Translations under genes and position numbers: made by a program | From: Yoonia maritima | GTDB taxonomy: Bacteria > Pseudomonadota > Alphaproteobacteria > Rhodobacterales > Rhodobacteraceae | Assembly: GCF_003003285.1 (NCBI RefSeq) | Contig: NZ_PVTP01000010.1 | Coordinates: forward strand, 62,001-126,000 | DNA length: 64,000 bases | Direction: 5' to 3' | Shown here: piece after piece, positions 19,510 through 30,790 of the stretch | Position numbering within the stretch: the stretch's first letter is position 1 | How the letters are laid out: the number at the start of each line of letters is the position of its first letter | Notes under the pieces: model-generated | The model's input: the letters and a program-made list of their open reading frames with translations, nothing else | What the model was told of the DNA's origin: nothing | The model's database searches: none

Positions 19510-21045
19510 ATGGCGATCCAAGCGTCTGAAATCTCTGCGATCCTTAAGGACCAGATCAAAAACTTCGGTCAGGAAGCCGAAGTGGCCGAAGTTGGCCGGG
19601 TACTAAGCGTTGGTGATGGTATCGCCCGCGTTTACGGCCTTGATAACGTTCAAGCCGGTGAAATGGTTGAATTCCCCGGTGGTATCCGCGGGATGGCCTT
19701 GAACCTTGAATCTGACAACGTTGGTGTTGTTATCTTCGGTTCCGACCGTGACATTAAAGAAGGCGACACCGTTAAGCGCACCAAGTCCATCGTGGACGTG
19801 CCCGTTGGTGACGAACTGCTGGGCCGCGTTGTTGACGGTCTTGGCAACCCATTGGACGGCAAAGGTCCAATCAAAACGAAAAAGCGCGCAGTTGCTGATT
19901 CCAAAGCACCGGGCATCATCCCACGTAAATCGGTTCACGAACCGATGGCGACTGGTCTGAAATCTGTTGACTCCATGATCCCAGTTGGCCGTGGCCAGCG
20001 CGAATTGATCATTGGTGACCGTCAGACAGGTAAAACAGCGATCGCACTTGATACGATCCTGAACCAAAAGTCTTACAACGACGCTGCTGCAAGCGATTCA
20101 GACAAGCTGTACTGTGTGTACGTTGCTATTGGTCAAAAGCGCTCGACAGTTGCTCAGCTGGTTAAAAAGCTCGAAGAGTCTGGCGCGATTGAATATTCAA
20201 TCGTTGTTGCTGCGACAGCTTCTGATCCTGCGCCGATGCAGTTCCTTGCACCATACGCTGCGACTGCAATGGCAGAGCACTTCCGCGACGCTGGCCGTCA
20301 CGCGCTGATCATCTATGATGACTTGTCCAAGCAAGCTGTGTCTTACCGTCAAATGTCCCTGCTTCTGCGCCGTCCACCAGGACGTGAAGCTTACCCAGGT
20401 GACGTTTTCTACCTCCACTCCCGTCTGCTCGAGCGTTCTTGTAAGCTGAACGAAGACAACGGTTCTGGTTCTTTGACTGCTCTGCCAATCATCGAAACCC
20501 AAGGTGGTGACGTTTCTGCGTTTATTCCAACCAACGTGATCTCGATCACTGATGGTCAGATCTTCTTGGAAACAGAACTGTTCTACCAAGGTATCCGCCC
20601 TGCGGTGAACACTGGTCTTTCAGTTTCTCGTGTTGGTTCTGCTGCGCAGACGAACTCTATGAAATCTGTTGCTGGTCCAGTTAAACTTGAGCTTGCTCAG
20701 TACCGTGAAATGGCTGCGTTTGCGCAGTTTGGTTCCGATCTTGATGCCGCGACACAGCAGTTGCTGAACCGTGGTGCCCGTCTGACCGAGCTGATGAAAC
20801 AGCCACAGTATTCGCCACTGACCAACGCTGAGATCGTTTGCGTGATCTACGCTGGTACCAAAGGCTACTTGGATAAAGTTGGCGTCAAAGACGTTGGCCG
20901 TTTCGAGGCTGGTCTTCTTAAGCACCTGCGTACAAACGCAGCTGATGTGCTTGAAATGATCACCAAAGAAGATCCAAAGATCAAAGGCGACGCTGAAGCC
21001 AAGATCAAAGCTGCTTTGGACACATTCGCTGCCGATTTCGCTTAA
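19510..21045 (+). CDS. atpA: ATP synthase F1 alpha subunit
   Basis: Non-catalytic nucleotide-binding subunit of the F1 hexamer. 511 residues. Contains the Walker A GDRQTGKT (about residue 170), the alpha signature with [23 protein letters not shown], and the arginine-finger region [10 protein letters not shown]. Codon use is strongly biased (highly expressed) compared with flanking accessory genes. Second gene of atpHAGD. Confidence 0.99.
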   Translation: MAIQASEISAILKDQIKNFGQEAEVAEVGRVLSVGDGIARVYGLDNVQAGEMVEFPGGIRGMALNLESDNVGVVIFGSDRDIKEGDTVKRTKSIVDVPVGDELLGRVVDGLGNPLDGKGPIKTKKRAVADSKAPGIIPRKSVHEPMATGLKSVDSMIPVGRGQRELIIGDRQTGKTAIALDTILNQKSYNDAAASDSDKLYCVYVAIGQKRSTVAQLVKKLEESGAIEYSIVVAATASDPAPMQFLAPYAATAMAEHFRDAGRHALIIYDDLSKQAVSYRQMSLLLRRPPGREAYPGDVFYLHSRLLERSCKLNEDNGSGSLTALPIIETQGGDVSAFIPTNVISITDGQIFLETELFYQGIRPAVNTGLSVSRVGSAAQTNSMKSVAGPVKLELAQYREMAAFAQFGSDLDAATQQLLNRGARLTELMKQPQYSPLTNAEIVCVIYAGTKGYLDKVGVKDVGRFEAGLLKHLRTNAADVLEMITKEDPKIKGDAEAKIKAALDTFAADFA

Positions 21046-21069
21046 ACCGTAAGATAAGGAGACGAACAC

Positions 21070-21942
21070 GTGCCTAATCTTAAGGACCTTAAAAATCGGA
21101 TCGCGTCGGTCAAATCGACCCGTAAGATCACGAAGGCCATGCAAATGGTCGCGGCGGCAAAACTGCGCCGCGCCCAAGACGCAGCCGAGGCATCACGCCC
21201 CTACACAGAGCGTTTCAACGCTGTGATGGGCGGGCTTGCTGCTTCGGTTGGCGGTTCAGAAAGTGCACCTAAATTGCTGTCCGGTACGGGCAGCGATCAG
21301 GTACAGCTTCTGGTCGTCATGACGGCTGAACGTGGTTTGTGTGGCGGCTTCAACGGCAACATTGCCAAGCTAGCCAAAACACATGCGCAAAAGCTGATCG
21401 CTGAAGGCAAGACAGTGAAAATCATCACTGTTGGTAAAAAAGGCCGCGACGCGATCAAACGCGAGTTGGGCGAATACTTTGTCGATCACGTCGACATGAG
21501 TGGCGTCAAACGTCTCGGCTATGTCGATGCGCAAAACATTGCAAAGGACGTGCTGTCCCGCTTTGATGATAACGAATTCGATGTCGCGACTATCTTTTAT
21601 GCGCGCTTTGAAAACGTTGTTACTCAGCACCCGACTGCACAGCAAATCATCCCAGCCAGCTTTGATGTGGCTGAAGATGCTGAAGCTGCACTTTACGACT
21701 ACGAGCCAAGCGAAGAAGAAATTCTTGCTGACTTGTTGCCGCGCGGTGTTGCAACAGCAATTTTCAGCGCTCTGCTGGAAAACGCGGCCTCTGAGCAGGG
21801 CGCACGGATGTCTGCAATGGACAACGCAACACGCAACGCTGGCGACATGATCGACCAACTGACAATCGAGTTTAACCGCTCGCGTCAGGCTGTGATCACC
21901 AACGAGCTGATTGAAATTATTTCGGGCGCGGAAGCGCTCTAG
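21070..21942 (+). CDS. atpG: ATP synthase F1 gamma subunit
   Basis: Central rotor shaft of F1. 290 residues. The N-terminal helix [31 protein letters not shown] and C-terminal helix [31 protein letters not shown] are diagnostic. Starts with GTG at 21070, preceded by AAGGAG with 7-base spacing. Confidence 0.98.
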   Translation: MPNLKDLKNRIASVKSTRKITKAMQMVAAAKLRRAQDAAEASRPYTERFNAVMGGLAASVGGSESAPKLLSGTGSDQVQLLVVMTAERGLCGGFNGNIAKLAKTHAQKLIAEGKTVKIITVGKKGRDAIKRELGEYFVDHVDMSGVKRLGYVDAQNIAKDVLSRFDDNEFDVATIFYARFENVVTQHPTAQQIIPASFDVAEDAEAALYDYEPSEEEILADLLPRGVATAIFSALLENAASEQGARMSAMDNATRNAGDMIDQLTIEFNRSRQAVITNELIEIISGAEAL

Positions 21943-23385
<1,443 letters not shown>

Positions 23386-23405
23386 TTGTTGCGGTTAGGA
23401 ATTAG

Positions 23406-23433
23406 AAAAAGGGGCGCATCTGCGCCCCTTTTT
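23406..23433 (+). terminator. Strong intrinsic terminator after atpD
   Basis: AAAAAGGGGCGCA and TGCGCCCCTTTTT form a near-perfect stem with a two-base TC tip, starting 20 bases after the atpD stop. It should end most atpHAGD transcripts before the downstream insert and atpC. Confidence 0.9.
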
Positions 23434-23549
23434 GCGTTCTGTCATACTGGTAGATGTTTATTTCGTTTCGTTGGCGTTATTCTTGAAGTTCGTGAGCTAG
23501 CTATGACCATGTCGTCGACACTTAAAACTAAAAAATTTCAGGAACTGTT

Positions 23550-24746
23550 ATGACCTCTTTAAAACGACTTACGTGGTTTTCGTGGGCATCGGTCGCTTTA
23601 ATGATAAGTATCGGGTTGACCTATTTTATCAGTGCTGAGAATGGTCGCGATTTTGCGGGGCTAGTACTCGGACGGGATTTTTTAAATCTATACACAGCAG
23701 GGGGACTGCTCGCGGAAGATAAGGTGGGCGTCTTGTTTTCTCAGAATGCATATATGGAGGTTATCACCGAGCGATATGGTGATGACTACAGTGCTCATAA
23801 TTGGTCATACCCTCCTACAGTGTTTTGGGTAGCTATCGTAGTGGCTAAATTGCCCTACATGCTGGCGTTGCTGGGATGGTATATCGTCGGGGTTGCTTTG
23901 ATCGCTGTTGCTGTGCGTGCCTTGGAACTTGATGGAAAGTGGGTGCTATTTATTGTTCTATCGCCGGCCGGTTTGTTGAATATCATCGCAGGGCAAAATG
24001 GTTTCATAACCGCGTCATTATTATGTTTTGCATTTTGTTACAGTCAGCGCAGTGTGGTGCGTTCGGGTGTTAGCTGGGCGCTCCTGACATTTAAGCCACA
24101 TTTGGGTATTGTTGCAATTCCGATGTTAATTGTCCGGCACGAGTGGCGGTTGATTGGTTGCGGTGCGATCGCCTTCGGTTTGCTCGTTTTTGCGACAGTA
24201 TTGGTTTGGGGCACCGAACCATGGAATATGTTTTTTTCGATTACAGCTGAGCAGCAACGACTTGTTCTTGAAAATTGGCGAGGGGCTATTAATCTTTTAG
24301 TTCCAACAGGTTTTATGCAGGGCCGAATGTTTAATTTTGGAACTGGTGACGCATATTTGCTACACGCAGCTTACGCTCTTGTTGCTGTATTACTGTCTAT
24401 TAGAGCGTTACCGTTGCGAGATGTATGTGTTCGCAGTTGGCTAACTTGGTTCACACTTACGACATTTTCAGTTCTTCCATATTACTTTCTATACGACCTA
24501 GTAGTCTTTCATATCATGTTGGCAATGTATGTTCGGGATCCAGAAAAACTCTTTGGCTTGTCGCCTAAAGCATCAGAACTTGCTTGGGCGTTCATGTGGT
24601 TGATGCCTGTAATCGGCACGGTGATCGCATTGGTCTTATCGGTTCACTTATTTCCATTACTATTGCTCTGTATGCTCTGGCAGCAGCGACTGCTGCGACA
24701 TCAAGAGCGCCAGTTGGCGCTTGACCCTTTGGCAGAGACTAATTAG
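23550..24746 (+). CDS. DUF2029/GT87-like polytopic membrane glycosyltransferase
   Basis: This 398-residue integral membrane protein has about ten hydrophobic segments. Near the N-terminus LGRDFLNLYTAGGLL fits the GT87/DUF2029 motif (xDFxxYxxGxLL), and NWSYPPTVFWVA matches the family YPP motif. Family members transfer mannose or arabinose from polyprenyl-phosphate donors on the periplasmic side; the substrate here is unknown. The composition is AT-richer than the neighbouring atp genes, with less biased codons. It lies between atpD (after a terminator) and atpC, where no gene is expected, suggesting insertion. AGGAA precedes the ATG. Confidence 0.8.
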   Translation: MTSLKRLTWFSWASVALMISIGLTYFISAENGRDFAGLVLGRDFLNLYTAGGLLAEDKVGVLFSQNAYMEVITERYGDDYSAHNWSYPPTVFWVAIVVAKLPYMLALLGWYIVGVALIAVAVRALELDGKWVLFIVLSPAGLLNIIAGQNGFITASLLCFAFCYSQRSVVRSGVSWALLTFKPHLGIVAIPMLIVRHEWRLIGCGAIAFGLLVFATVLVWGTEPWNMFFSITAEQQRLVLENWRGAINLLVPTGFMQGRMFNFGTGDAYLLHAAYALVAVLLSIRALPLRDVCVRSWLTWFTLTTFSVLPYYFLYDLVVFHIMLAMYVRDPEKLFGLSPKASELAWAFMWLMPVIGTVIALVLSVHLFPLLLLCMLWQQRLLRHQERQLALDPLAETN

Positions 24747-24874
24747 TCGAGTGTCGTCAATGTTTCCTTTGTAAAGCGATAGCATTTGGCAGTGACGAAT
24801 GGTATGAACGCGGCAAATGCTGAGGTCCGGACAGCCCGGTACAGCTAAGCTGAAAAAACCTGCAAGGAGCCGAC

Positions 24875-25312
24875 ATGGCGAACCTACAATTTGATCTAGT
24901 ATCTCCTGAGCGCCGTTTGGCGTCTGTCGAGGCGACCGAGGTCCAAATCCCCGGTGCCGACGGTGACATGACCGCGATGGCGGGCCACGCACCAACCATT
25001 ACGACACTGCGCCCAGGTATCTTGAGCGTGACACACGGTGGCACCACTGAAGAATATGTTGTTCTTGGTGGTTTCGCTGAAATCAGCGCGACAAGCATCT
25101 CTGTGCTGGCTGAACAGGCCCTGCACCGTGATGAATTGACCCAAGAAGTCTACGACCAAATGATCGCAGACGCTAAAGAACTGTACAAAAAGCATGAAGA
25201 AGTGTTCGAAAACGAACCTGGTCCTGTCGATGACGCGGCTAAGCTGATTGCCGATATGGTAGCAATCGGGTCTCATATCGGGTTGGATCCGAACCAATCT
25301 AACTTCGGTTAA
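24875..25312 (+). CDS. atpC: ATP synthase F1 epsilon subunit
   Basis: Rotor subunit that couples gamma to the c-ring and can inhibit ATP hydrolysis. 145 residues. The N-terminal beta-sandwich is clear: [43 protein letters not shown]. The C-terminal helical part is in the usual alphaproteobacterial form. AAGGAG lies 7 bases before the ATG. It is separated from atpD by about 1.5 kb, so it needs its own promoter in 24747-24874, where an AGCATTTG/CAAATGCT inverted repeat (24781-24788 and 24814-24821) is visible. Confidence 0.97.
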   Translation: MANLQFDLVSPERRLASVEATEVQIPGADGDMTAMAGHAPTITTLRPGILSVTHGGTTEEYVVLGGFAEISATSISVLAEQALHRDELTQEVYDQMIADAKELYKKHEEVFENEPGPVDDAAKLIADMVAIGSHIGLDPNQSNFG

Positions 25313-25334
25313 GGTTGCGCAAATTATTGCCATT

Positions 25335-25358
25335 GGCCCCGCTGTGCGGGGCCTTTTT
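25335..25358 (+). terminator. Intrinsic terminator after atpC
   Basis: GGCCCCGC-tgt-GCGGGGCC forms a perfect 8-bp stem with a 3-base loop and is followed by TTTTT. It begins 22 bases after the atpC stop. Confidence 0.92.
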
Positions 25359-25429
25359 CTATTGTGGGGTCGCGTTTGGTGTTTAAAAGTGAAATACAAC
25401 CATAAGTAAGTTTCTAGTTCGCGAACAGT

Positions 25430-25780
25430 ATGCACAGATTAAGCAGTGGAACAATTGGAATAGACCACGGAGAAGTGGTTCTTTTTTCCGATTTTGAAGA
25501 CGATGGCGCGATGTGGCGCGGCGAAGGCCCGCGCCAAAGTCGTGCAACAGTCAAATTTAACACGTCCTACGGGGCTGTGCCGCATGTCCAAGTTTCTATG
25601 TCTATGTGGGACATATCGAATTCAACGAACACCCGCGCTGACGTGCAGGCAGAGAATATCACCAAAGACGGGTTTGAGATTGTGTTTCGGACTTGGGCCG
25701 ACACACAAGTGGCACGCGTGCGCATCGCTTGGACGTCGTTCGGAGAGCTGCCTCACGACGAAGGCTGGGAGCTCTATTAG
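25430..25780 (+). CDS. H-type lectin domain protein
   Basis: This 116-residue protein matches the H-type lectin fold known from invertebrate agglutinins and some bacterial proteins. It has GEVVLFSDFEDDGAMWRGEGPR, then VKFNTSYGAVPHVQVSMSMWDIS, then FRTWADTQVARVRIAWTSFG. The domain fills the protein; there is no signal peptide or anchor. Carbohydrate binding is predicted by family only. It follows atpC with its own leader and is convergent with prs. Confidence 0.8.
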   Translation: MHRLSSGTIGIDHGEVVLFSDFEDDGAMWRGEGPRQSRATVKFNTSYGAVPHVQVSMSMWDISNSTNTRADVQAENITKDGFEIVFRTWADTQVARVRIAWTSFGELPHDEGWELY

Positions 25781-25786
25781 AGAGAA

Positions 25787-25811
25787 AGGGCGCCGAATGA
25801 ATCGACGCCCT
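25787..25811. terminator. Hairpin between convergent H-lectin and prs genes
   Basis: AGGGCGcCG and CGaCGCCCT pair with one mismatch around AATGAAT, between the stops at 25780 and 25819. T-tracts are weak on both sides, so this is a tentative bidirectional terminator. Confidence 0.45.
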
Positions 25812-25818
25812 GAATGCT

Positions 25819-26838
25819 TTATTTCGCGGCGTATAGGCCTTCGTAGATTGGGCCAAGCGTCTTGTGATCGAACAATGATGACACAGATGTGCCGTTCCAT
25901 GTGTTCAGGATCGCTTGTGCGAACATCGGTGCAGTCGGGACGATACGGATGTTTGGTGCGGCTTGAACAGCCTCTGTCGCGGCGATCGTGTCGGTGATGA
26001 CTAGGCTTTTCATCGCTGAATTCGTGATGCGTTCGACCGCCGGGCCAGACAAAACGCCATGTGTGATGTATGAATGAACCTCTTTCGCGCCGTTATCCAT
26101 AAGGACTTCAGCGGCTTTGCAAAGCGTACCAGCTGTATCAACGATGTCATCGACGATGATACAAACCCGGTCTTTTACGTCGCCGATAACAGTCATTTCA
26201 GCGACTTCACCGGGCTTACCGCGGCGTTTGTCGACGATGGATAGGGGGGCGCCAATGCGCTGCGCCAGATCGCGGGCACGGGCCACGCCACCAACATCAG
26301 GGGACACAACCATGACGTCATCCATGCAAGACCGGAAGTTATGCATCGCGTCCAGTGCGTAAATTGGGGACGCATAAAGGTTATCGACAGGAATATCGAA
26401 AAAACCCTGAATCTGCGTTGCGTGCAAATCCAGGGTAAGGATACGTTCGACGCCGGCTTCGACCAGCATGTTCGCGACCAGCTTGGCCGTGATCGGTGTG
26501 CGGGCCTTGGAACGGCGATCTTGGCGCGCGTAGCCAAAGTAAGGGATCACTGCGGTAATGCGGGCCGCTGATGAACGGCGTAGCGCGTCAGCAATAATCA
26601 GCAATTCCATCAGGTTGTCGTTGGCGGGGTTTGATGTTGGCTGGACGATGAACATGTCCTCACCGCGGACGTTTTCGAAAACTTCAACAAAGATTTCGCC
26701 ATCGTTGAACCGTTCAACACGGGCATCGACAAGTCCGACATCCATGCCGCGATGCATCGACATCCGGCGAGATATTGCTTGGGCTAGAGGCTGATTTGAA
26801 TTTCCAGAAATCAGCTTTGGCGCAGTCATAGTTGGCAT
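25819..26838 (-). CDS. prs: Ribose-phosphate pyrophosphokinase
   Basis: Makes PRPP from ribose-5-phosphate and ATP for nucleotide, histidine and tryptophan synthesis. About 339 residues from the ATG at 26838, chosen because AAAGGA lies 8 bases upstream; the longer frame from 26898 has no ribosome site. Contains [10 protein letters not shown] with the flexible-loop region and the PRPP-binding [17 protein letters not shown]. Highly conserved, no oddities. Confidence 0.97.
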   Translation of the reverse strand: MPTMTAPKLISGNSNQPLAQAISRRMSMHRGMDVGLVDARVERFNDGEIFVEVFENVRGEDMFIVQPTSNPANDNLMELLIIADALRRSSAARITAVIPYFGYARQDRRSKARTPITAKLVANMLVEAGVERILTLDLHATQIQGFFDIPVDNLYASPIYALDAMHNFRSCMDDVMVVSPDVGGVARARDLAQRIGAPLSIVDKRRGKPGEVAEMTVIGDVKDRVCIIVDDIVDTAGTLCKAAEVLMDNGAKEVHSYITHGVLSGPAVERITNSAMKSLVITDTIAATEAVQAAPNIRIVPTAPMFAQAILNTWNGTSVSSLFDHKTLGPIYEGLYAAK

Positions 26839-26954
26839 CAGTGGGGTCCTTTGGCAGAAGGCAGTAACAGAGGCGTGACAGATTCGAGGCGTTGACACCG
26901 ACTAACACAGGGTTACCGTCACGCAAACAATTCGCGCACTCTAGGAGACTAAAA

Positions 26955-27551
26955 ATGGCCCATATCGACTATTTCTTTGCGACCATTTCGCCGTTTAGCT
27001 ACCTATGCGGGACTCGCCCAGCCGAAATCGCGGCGAAGCACGGCGCGACCATCACTTATAAGCCGCTTGATATCATGAGCCTGTTTTCCCGGACCGGTGG
27101 CACAGCGCCCAAAGATCGGCACCCCAGCCGTATGGAATACCGTGCACAAGAACTGCGCCGTCAGACTGCCCAGACGGGCATGCCATTGAAACCAAAGCCC
27201 GCGTTTTGGCCAACGAATCCTGCGCCATCGTCCTATGCGATCATCGCGGCGCAAAACGAAGGTGGCGACGTTGCTGCGCTCGTCCATGCGATTGGCGCGG
27301 CTTGTTGGGCCGAAGATCGCGATATTTCCCAAGATGATGTCATTCGTGACTGTTTGACCAAAGCAGATTTTGCACCGGATCTTGCGGACAAACACATGCT
27401 GACCAGCGCCGATACCTACGCCAAGAACTTGGAAGAGGCCGTAGCACGTGGTGCGTTTGGTGCGCCGTTCTTTATTACCGACACGGACGAAAGATTCTGG
27501 GGCCAAGATCGTCTTGATGACCTCGATGCATATTTGGCTGGGCGCGGCTAA
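26955..27551 (+). CDS. 2-hydroxychromene-2-carboxylate isomerase family (DsbA-fold) protein
   Basis: This 198-residue protein has a DsbA/kappa-GST fold. The N-terminal IDYFFATISPFSYL is the family signature, with Ser in place of the CxxC cysteine. ARGAFGAPFFITDTDERFWGQDRLDDL closes the thioredoxin fold. Family members isomerise glutathione adducts in aromatic degradation, but many are of unknown substrate. Start at 26955 has TAGGAG upstream. The next gene begins directly after its stop, so the two form an operon. Confidence 0.88.
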   Translation: MAHIDYFFATISPFSYLCGTRPAEIAAKHGATITYKPLDIMSLFSRTGGTAPKDRHPSRMEYRAQELRRQTAQTGMPLKPKPAFWPTNPAPSSYAIIAAQNEGGDVAALVHAIGAACWAEDRDISQDDVIRDCLTKADFAPDLADKHMLTSADTYAKNLEEAVARGAFGAPFFITDTDERFWGQDRLDDLDAYLAGRG

Positions 27552-28325
27552 ATGCAAAATATCATGGGGCATGACATTCATGCCGATACAGTCGGAGAGG
27601 GATCTCCGGCGCTTGTCTTGCATTGTGCGCTTGGCCGATCCGAAGCAATGGTGCCGCTGGTCCAACAGCTTGGTTATCGGACGAATTTGTTTGATCTGCC
27701 CGGTCATGGCCAAAGCGGCAAATGGGATGGGGCAAGCGACTATCAACGGCTGACCACCGATGTTGCTGGCCAGTTGTGTGATGGGCCGACGCATGTGATT
27801 GGCCATTCTTTTGGTGCGACTGCTGCCTTACGGCTGGCTGTAGAGCGCCCTGAATTGGTAAGCCGTCTAACCTTGATAGAGCCCGTCTATTTCGTGGCGG
27901 CCAAGGGCACTAACGCTCACACGGAATTCGCAAAAGGGTTTCGCCCGTTTGTCGCAGCGATGTTGCGTGGGGAGGAAGACGCCGCCGCCAAGATGTTCAA
28001 TGAAATCTGGGGTGGAATGCCGTGGGATGCGATGTCGGATCGGCGTAGGCAGTACCTGACAGACCGCATTCATTTGGTCGTAGCAGGTGCTGCTGAGATC
28101 GAGGAAGACGCGGCTGGGATCACATCAGAGCAGCGGCTAGGCGCAGTGGAACTACCCGTCACACTTATCCGTGGTGGTGCGTCGCAGGCTGTCATGGCTG
28201 ATATTCACGCCACGCTGGCTGCGCGATTACCGAACGCGACTGATCATGTGGTGCCGGGTGCAGGACATATGCTGCCGATGACCCATGCTGATCAGGTTGC
28301 CGAAATCATCCGTTCAGCAGCTTGA
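27552..28325 (+). CDS. Alpha/beta hydrolase
   Basis: This 257-residue alpha/beta hydrolase starts at the base after the preceding stop. The nucleophile elbow is VIGHSFGAT (Ser about residue 81). The catalytic histidine is in GAGHMLPMTH near the C-terminus. The oxyanion region is LHCALGRSEAM, with Cys-Ala instead of the more usual His-Gly. The substrate is not predictable. The 3' end overlaps the convergent threonine aldolase gene by 20 bases. Confidence 0.88.
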   Translation: MQNIMGHDIHADTVGEGSPALVLHCALGRSEAMVPLVQQLGYRTNLFDLPGHGQSGKWDGASDYQRLTTDVAGQLCDGPTHVIGHSFGATAALRLAVERPELVSRLTLIEPVYFVAAKGTNAHTEFAKGFRPFVAAMLRGEEDAAAKMFNEIWGGMPWDAMSDRRRQYLTDRIHLVVAGAAEIEEDAAGITSEQRLGAVELPVTLIRGGASQAVMADIHATLAARLPNATDHVVPGAGHMLPMTHADQVAEIIRSAA

Positions 28326-29352
28326 TGAACTGCTGAACCCCGTCTTCGGTCATCGACCAATCGGTGACCAGACGGCCCGTTAACAGCGCGTCTGGGTCGC
28401 CCTCATTGGGATCGCCATTCATTACATAATAGAATGCGCCGCCATCCAGCATGCGCTTGTGTTCGCTGCGCGGCATGTCGAAAAAGATGATATTGGCCTG
28501 CGGGTCGTATTGGAGCGTCAGCGCGTTATGCCCGCGAAGCCCTTCGGCCAATTGTGCACAGCGAGCGTTGGCCGCGCGCGCAGTGTCTAGCCATAGCCCA
28601 TCGGTTAGATAGGCCTGCATCTGCGCGGATAGAAAACGATGCTTGGACAGCAGGTGGCCGCCGCGCTTGCGCCGCAGTTCAAATTCCCATGCAAGGTCAG
28701 GATCAAAGATCACGCAGGCCTCTACGCCCATCGCACCGTTCTTGGTGCCACCAAAGCTGACGGTGTCGATGCCAGCCTTCCATGTCATCTCCGCAGGGCT
28801 GCAATCCAGCGCGACCAATGCATTTGCAAACCGGGCGCCGTCCATATGGGTTTTCATGCCAAAGCCACTGGCGATGTCAGTCAAAGCTTTGATTTCGTCG
28901 AGCGTGTAGATCGTGCCTTTTTCGGTCACTTGCGTAATCGACAGCGGCCCACGTTGCGGGCCATGGACGCCGCGGTTCTGTTCTGCCTCAATTTTGCTGC
29001 GCAACACGTCTGGCGACATCTTCGCGTCGTCAGTCGGGACGAGCGTTAGCTTAGCCTGTGAATAGAACTCTGGCGCGTTGCATTCGTCTTCTTGGATGTG
29101 GGCGACATCGGCACAAAAAATCGTATCCCAGGGCTGGGACATCGTAGCAAGCAGTAGGGCGTTTGCGCTGGTGCCGTTGATGACCAGATAAACGGCGGCT
29201 TCTGGGGCCTCGAACACATCTCGTACTTGTTGGCGTACCGTGTCCATGATCGCGTCCGCGCCATAGCCTGGTGCATAGCCGGTGTTGGCAGCCATGACGG
29301 CTTCGATGACTTTTGGGTGCGCAGGACCGGCATTATCGGATGAGAAAAACAT
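28306..29352 (-). CDS. ltaE: Low-specificity L-threonine aldolase
   Basis: PLP enzyme cleaving L-threonine to glycine and acetaldehyde. 348 residues. MFFSSDNAGPAHPKV at the N-terminus and the PLP-lysine context SFGGTKNGAMGVEA (about residue 205) are typical, as is HMDGARFANAL. The neighbouring YcgN stop lies directly upstream (29353), suggesting co-transcription. The convergent overlap with the hydrolase is 20 bases. Confidence 0.92.
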   Translation of the reverse strand: MFFSSDNAGPAHPKVIEAVMAANTGYAPGYGADAIMDTVRQQVRDVFEAPEAAVYLVINGTSANALLLATMSQPWDTIFCADVAHIQEDECNAPEFYSQAKLTLVPTDDAKMSPDVLRSKIEAEQNRGVHGPQRGPLSITQVTEKGTIYTLDEIKALTDIASGFGMKTHMDGARFANALVALDCSPAEMTWKAGIDTVSFGGTKNGAMGVEACVIFDPDLAWEFELRRKRGGHLLSKHRFLSAQMQAYLTDGLWLDTARAANARCAQLAEGLRGHNALTLQYDPQANIIFFDMPRSEHKRMLDGGAFYYVMNGDPNEGDPDALLTGRLVTDWSMTEDGVQQFIKLLNG

Positions 29353-29823
29353 CTAGGTTGGTTCCTCTATGACGTGATCTTCCCAGTCGTCTTCATCGAC
29401 CTCGAATTCAGGTACGGTCATGCCCTTTACGGAAACGCCTGCACGGTGAACCGATTCTGGATCGCCTGTAATCAGCGGGTGCCAGTCGTACAAAGGGCGA
29501 CCTTCATAGATTAGGCGATAGGCGCAGGTCTGGGGCAGCCAATACATCGTCTCTTGGATCGTCTTGGGCGTTAAAACGATGCATTCAGGGACGAATTGAT
29601 GGCGGTTAGGGTAATTACTGCAAAGACAGCTTTCGTCGTCCAACAGACGGCAGGCGACGCGTGTCATCACAACCACGCCAGTGTCTTCGTCCTCGAGCTT
29701 ATTCACGCAGCATTTGCCGCAGCCATCACACAAGGCTTCCCATTCGGGTTTGTTGAGCTTGTCCATCGGTTTGGTTTCCCAAAACCGGTCCGCTAGACCC
29801 GCGCGAGTGATTTCATTCGACAT
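29353..29823 (-). CDS. YcgN/UPF0260 cysteine-cluster protein
   Basis: This 156-residue protein belongs to the YcgN (UPF0260, CxxCxxCC) family. The cysteine cluster CDGCGKCC (about residue 30) plus CRLLDDESCLCSNYPNR and VPECIVL form the conserved metal-site pattern. Function is unknown; a metal or Fe-S role is inferred from the cysteines. The ATG at 29823 (MSNEITRAG) overlaps the ribF 3' end by 11 bases; a longer frame from 29859 has no better ribosome site. Confidence 0.88.
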   Translation of the reverse strand: MSNEITRAGLADRFWETKPMDKLNKPEWEALCDGCGKCCVNKLEDEDTGVVVMTRVACRLLDDESCLCSNYPNRHQFVPECIVLTPKTIQETMYWLPQTCAYRLIYEGRPLYDWHPLITGDPESVHRAGVSVKGMTVPEFEVDEDDWEDHVIEEPT

Positions 29824-30754
29824 CTTGCAGAATCTTTCGGGCAGTGTCGCAGTCAGCATCCATTTGAGCGATCAGCGCGTCGAGCCCATCGAACTTTAGT
29901 TCTGGCCGTAAGTACTCGACCAAGGCGACAGATAGGGTCGCGCCGTATAGGTCACCCTTAAAGTCGAAAAGGAAGCTTTCGCAATTTGGAACCTCGCCAT
30001 TGAACATGGGGCGCACGCCAATGGATGCGGCGCCATCGTATGTACCCGCATGCGGGCCATCCAGAACGTCGACCTTCACCGCATAGACGCCAAATTTTGG
30101 TGGGTGCAGCCCGGTGATCGACATGTTTGCCGTCGGAAAGCCAAGGTCGCGACCACGCTGGTCGCCACGAATGACCTCGCCTTCGATCCGGTGCCAGTGA
30201 CCTAGCATCGCGGCGGCATCGCGCGGTTTTCCATCGGTCAGCGCCTGACGGATCGCGGTGGAGGACACGTTGGCGGCGTCAACAGTTAGGATCGGTGCGA
30301 CAGTCACGCCAAAGCCCATTTCTTCGCCAAATGCCTGAAGGTCAGCGACCGTGCCAGCGCGCCCTTTACCAAAACAAAAGTCTGCGCCAACAACCACGTG
30401 CTTTAAGCCCAACCGATCAGTGATGACAGATTGGGCGAATTCGCGCGGGGTCAGATTTGCGAGTGCTTCGTTAAACGGAACCTCATACAGTTTTTCGACG
30501 CCTAGCTTTTCTAGGCGGTGCGCGCGCGCCTCTGCGTTCATCAGCCGAAACGGATTGGGATCGCGCGAAAAATAAGTGCGTGGATGGGGTTCAAACGTCA
30601 TGACGCCCAATGGCGCATTCGCGGCCTTTGCCGCTGCCCGCGCAAGATCAATGACGGATTGGTGCCCGACATGGACCCCATCAAAGTTGCCAATAGCCGC
30701 GGCCGCGCCGCGGTCGCTAGGGTCAATAAATAGGGTATCTCGGATGATGCGCAT
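29813..30754 (-). CDS. ribF: Bifunctional riboflavin kinase / FAD synthetase
   Basis: Makes FMN and FAD from riboflavin. 313 residues. The N-terminal nucleotidyltransferase has GNFDGVHVGHQSVI and GADFCFGKGRAG. The C-terminal riboflavin kinase has the GFPTANM motif and GVYAVKV. It leads the ribF-ycgN-ltaE run on the minus strand. Confidence 0.95.
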   Translation of the reverse strand: MRIIRDTLFIDPSDRGAAAAIGNFDGVHVGHQSVIDLARAAAKAANAPLGVMTFEPHPRTYFSRDPNPFRLMNAEARAHRLEKLGVEKLYEVPFNEALANLTPREFAQSVITDRLGLKHVVVGADFCFGKGRAGTVADLQAFGEEMGFGVTVAPILTVDAANVSSTAIRQALTDGKPRDAAAMLGHWHRIEGEVIRGDQRGRDLGFPTANMSITGLHPPKFGVYAVKVDVLDGPHAGTYDGAASIGVRPMFNGEVPNCESFLFDFKGDLYGATLSVALVEYLRPELKFDGLDALIAQMDADCDTARKILQDVE

Positions 30755-30790
30755 GGCCTTGCGTAGCGCGGCCTGCGGGGGGCTGCAACC

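Noticed and set aside
27003..27806. 267-codon frame opposite the isomerase/hydrolase pair
   Set aside because: Antisense to two genes with clear motifs; no ribosome site or recognisable domain.
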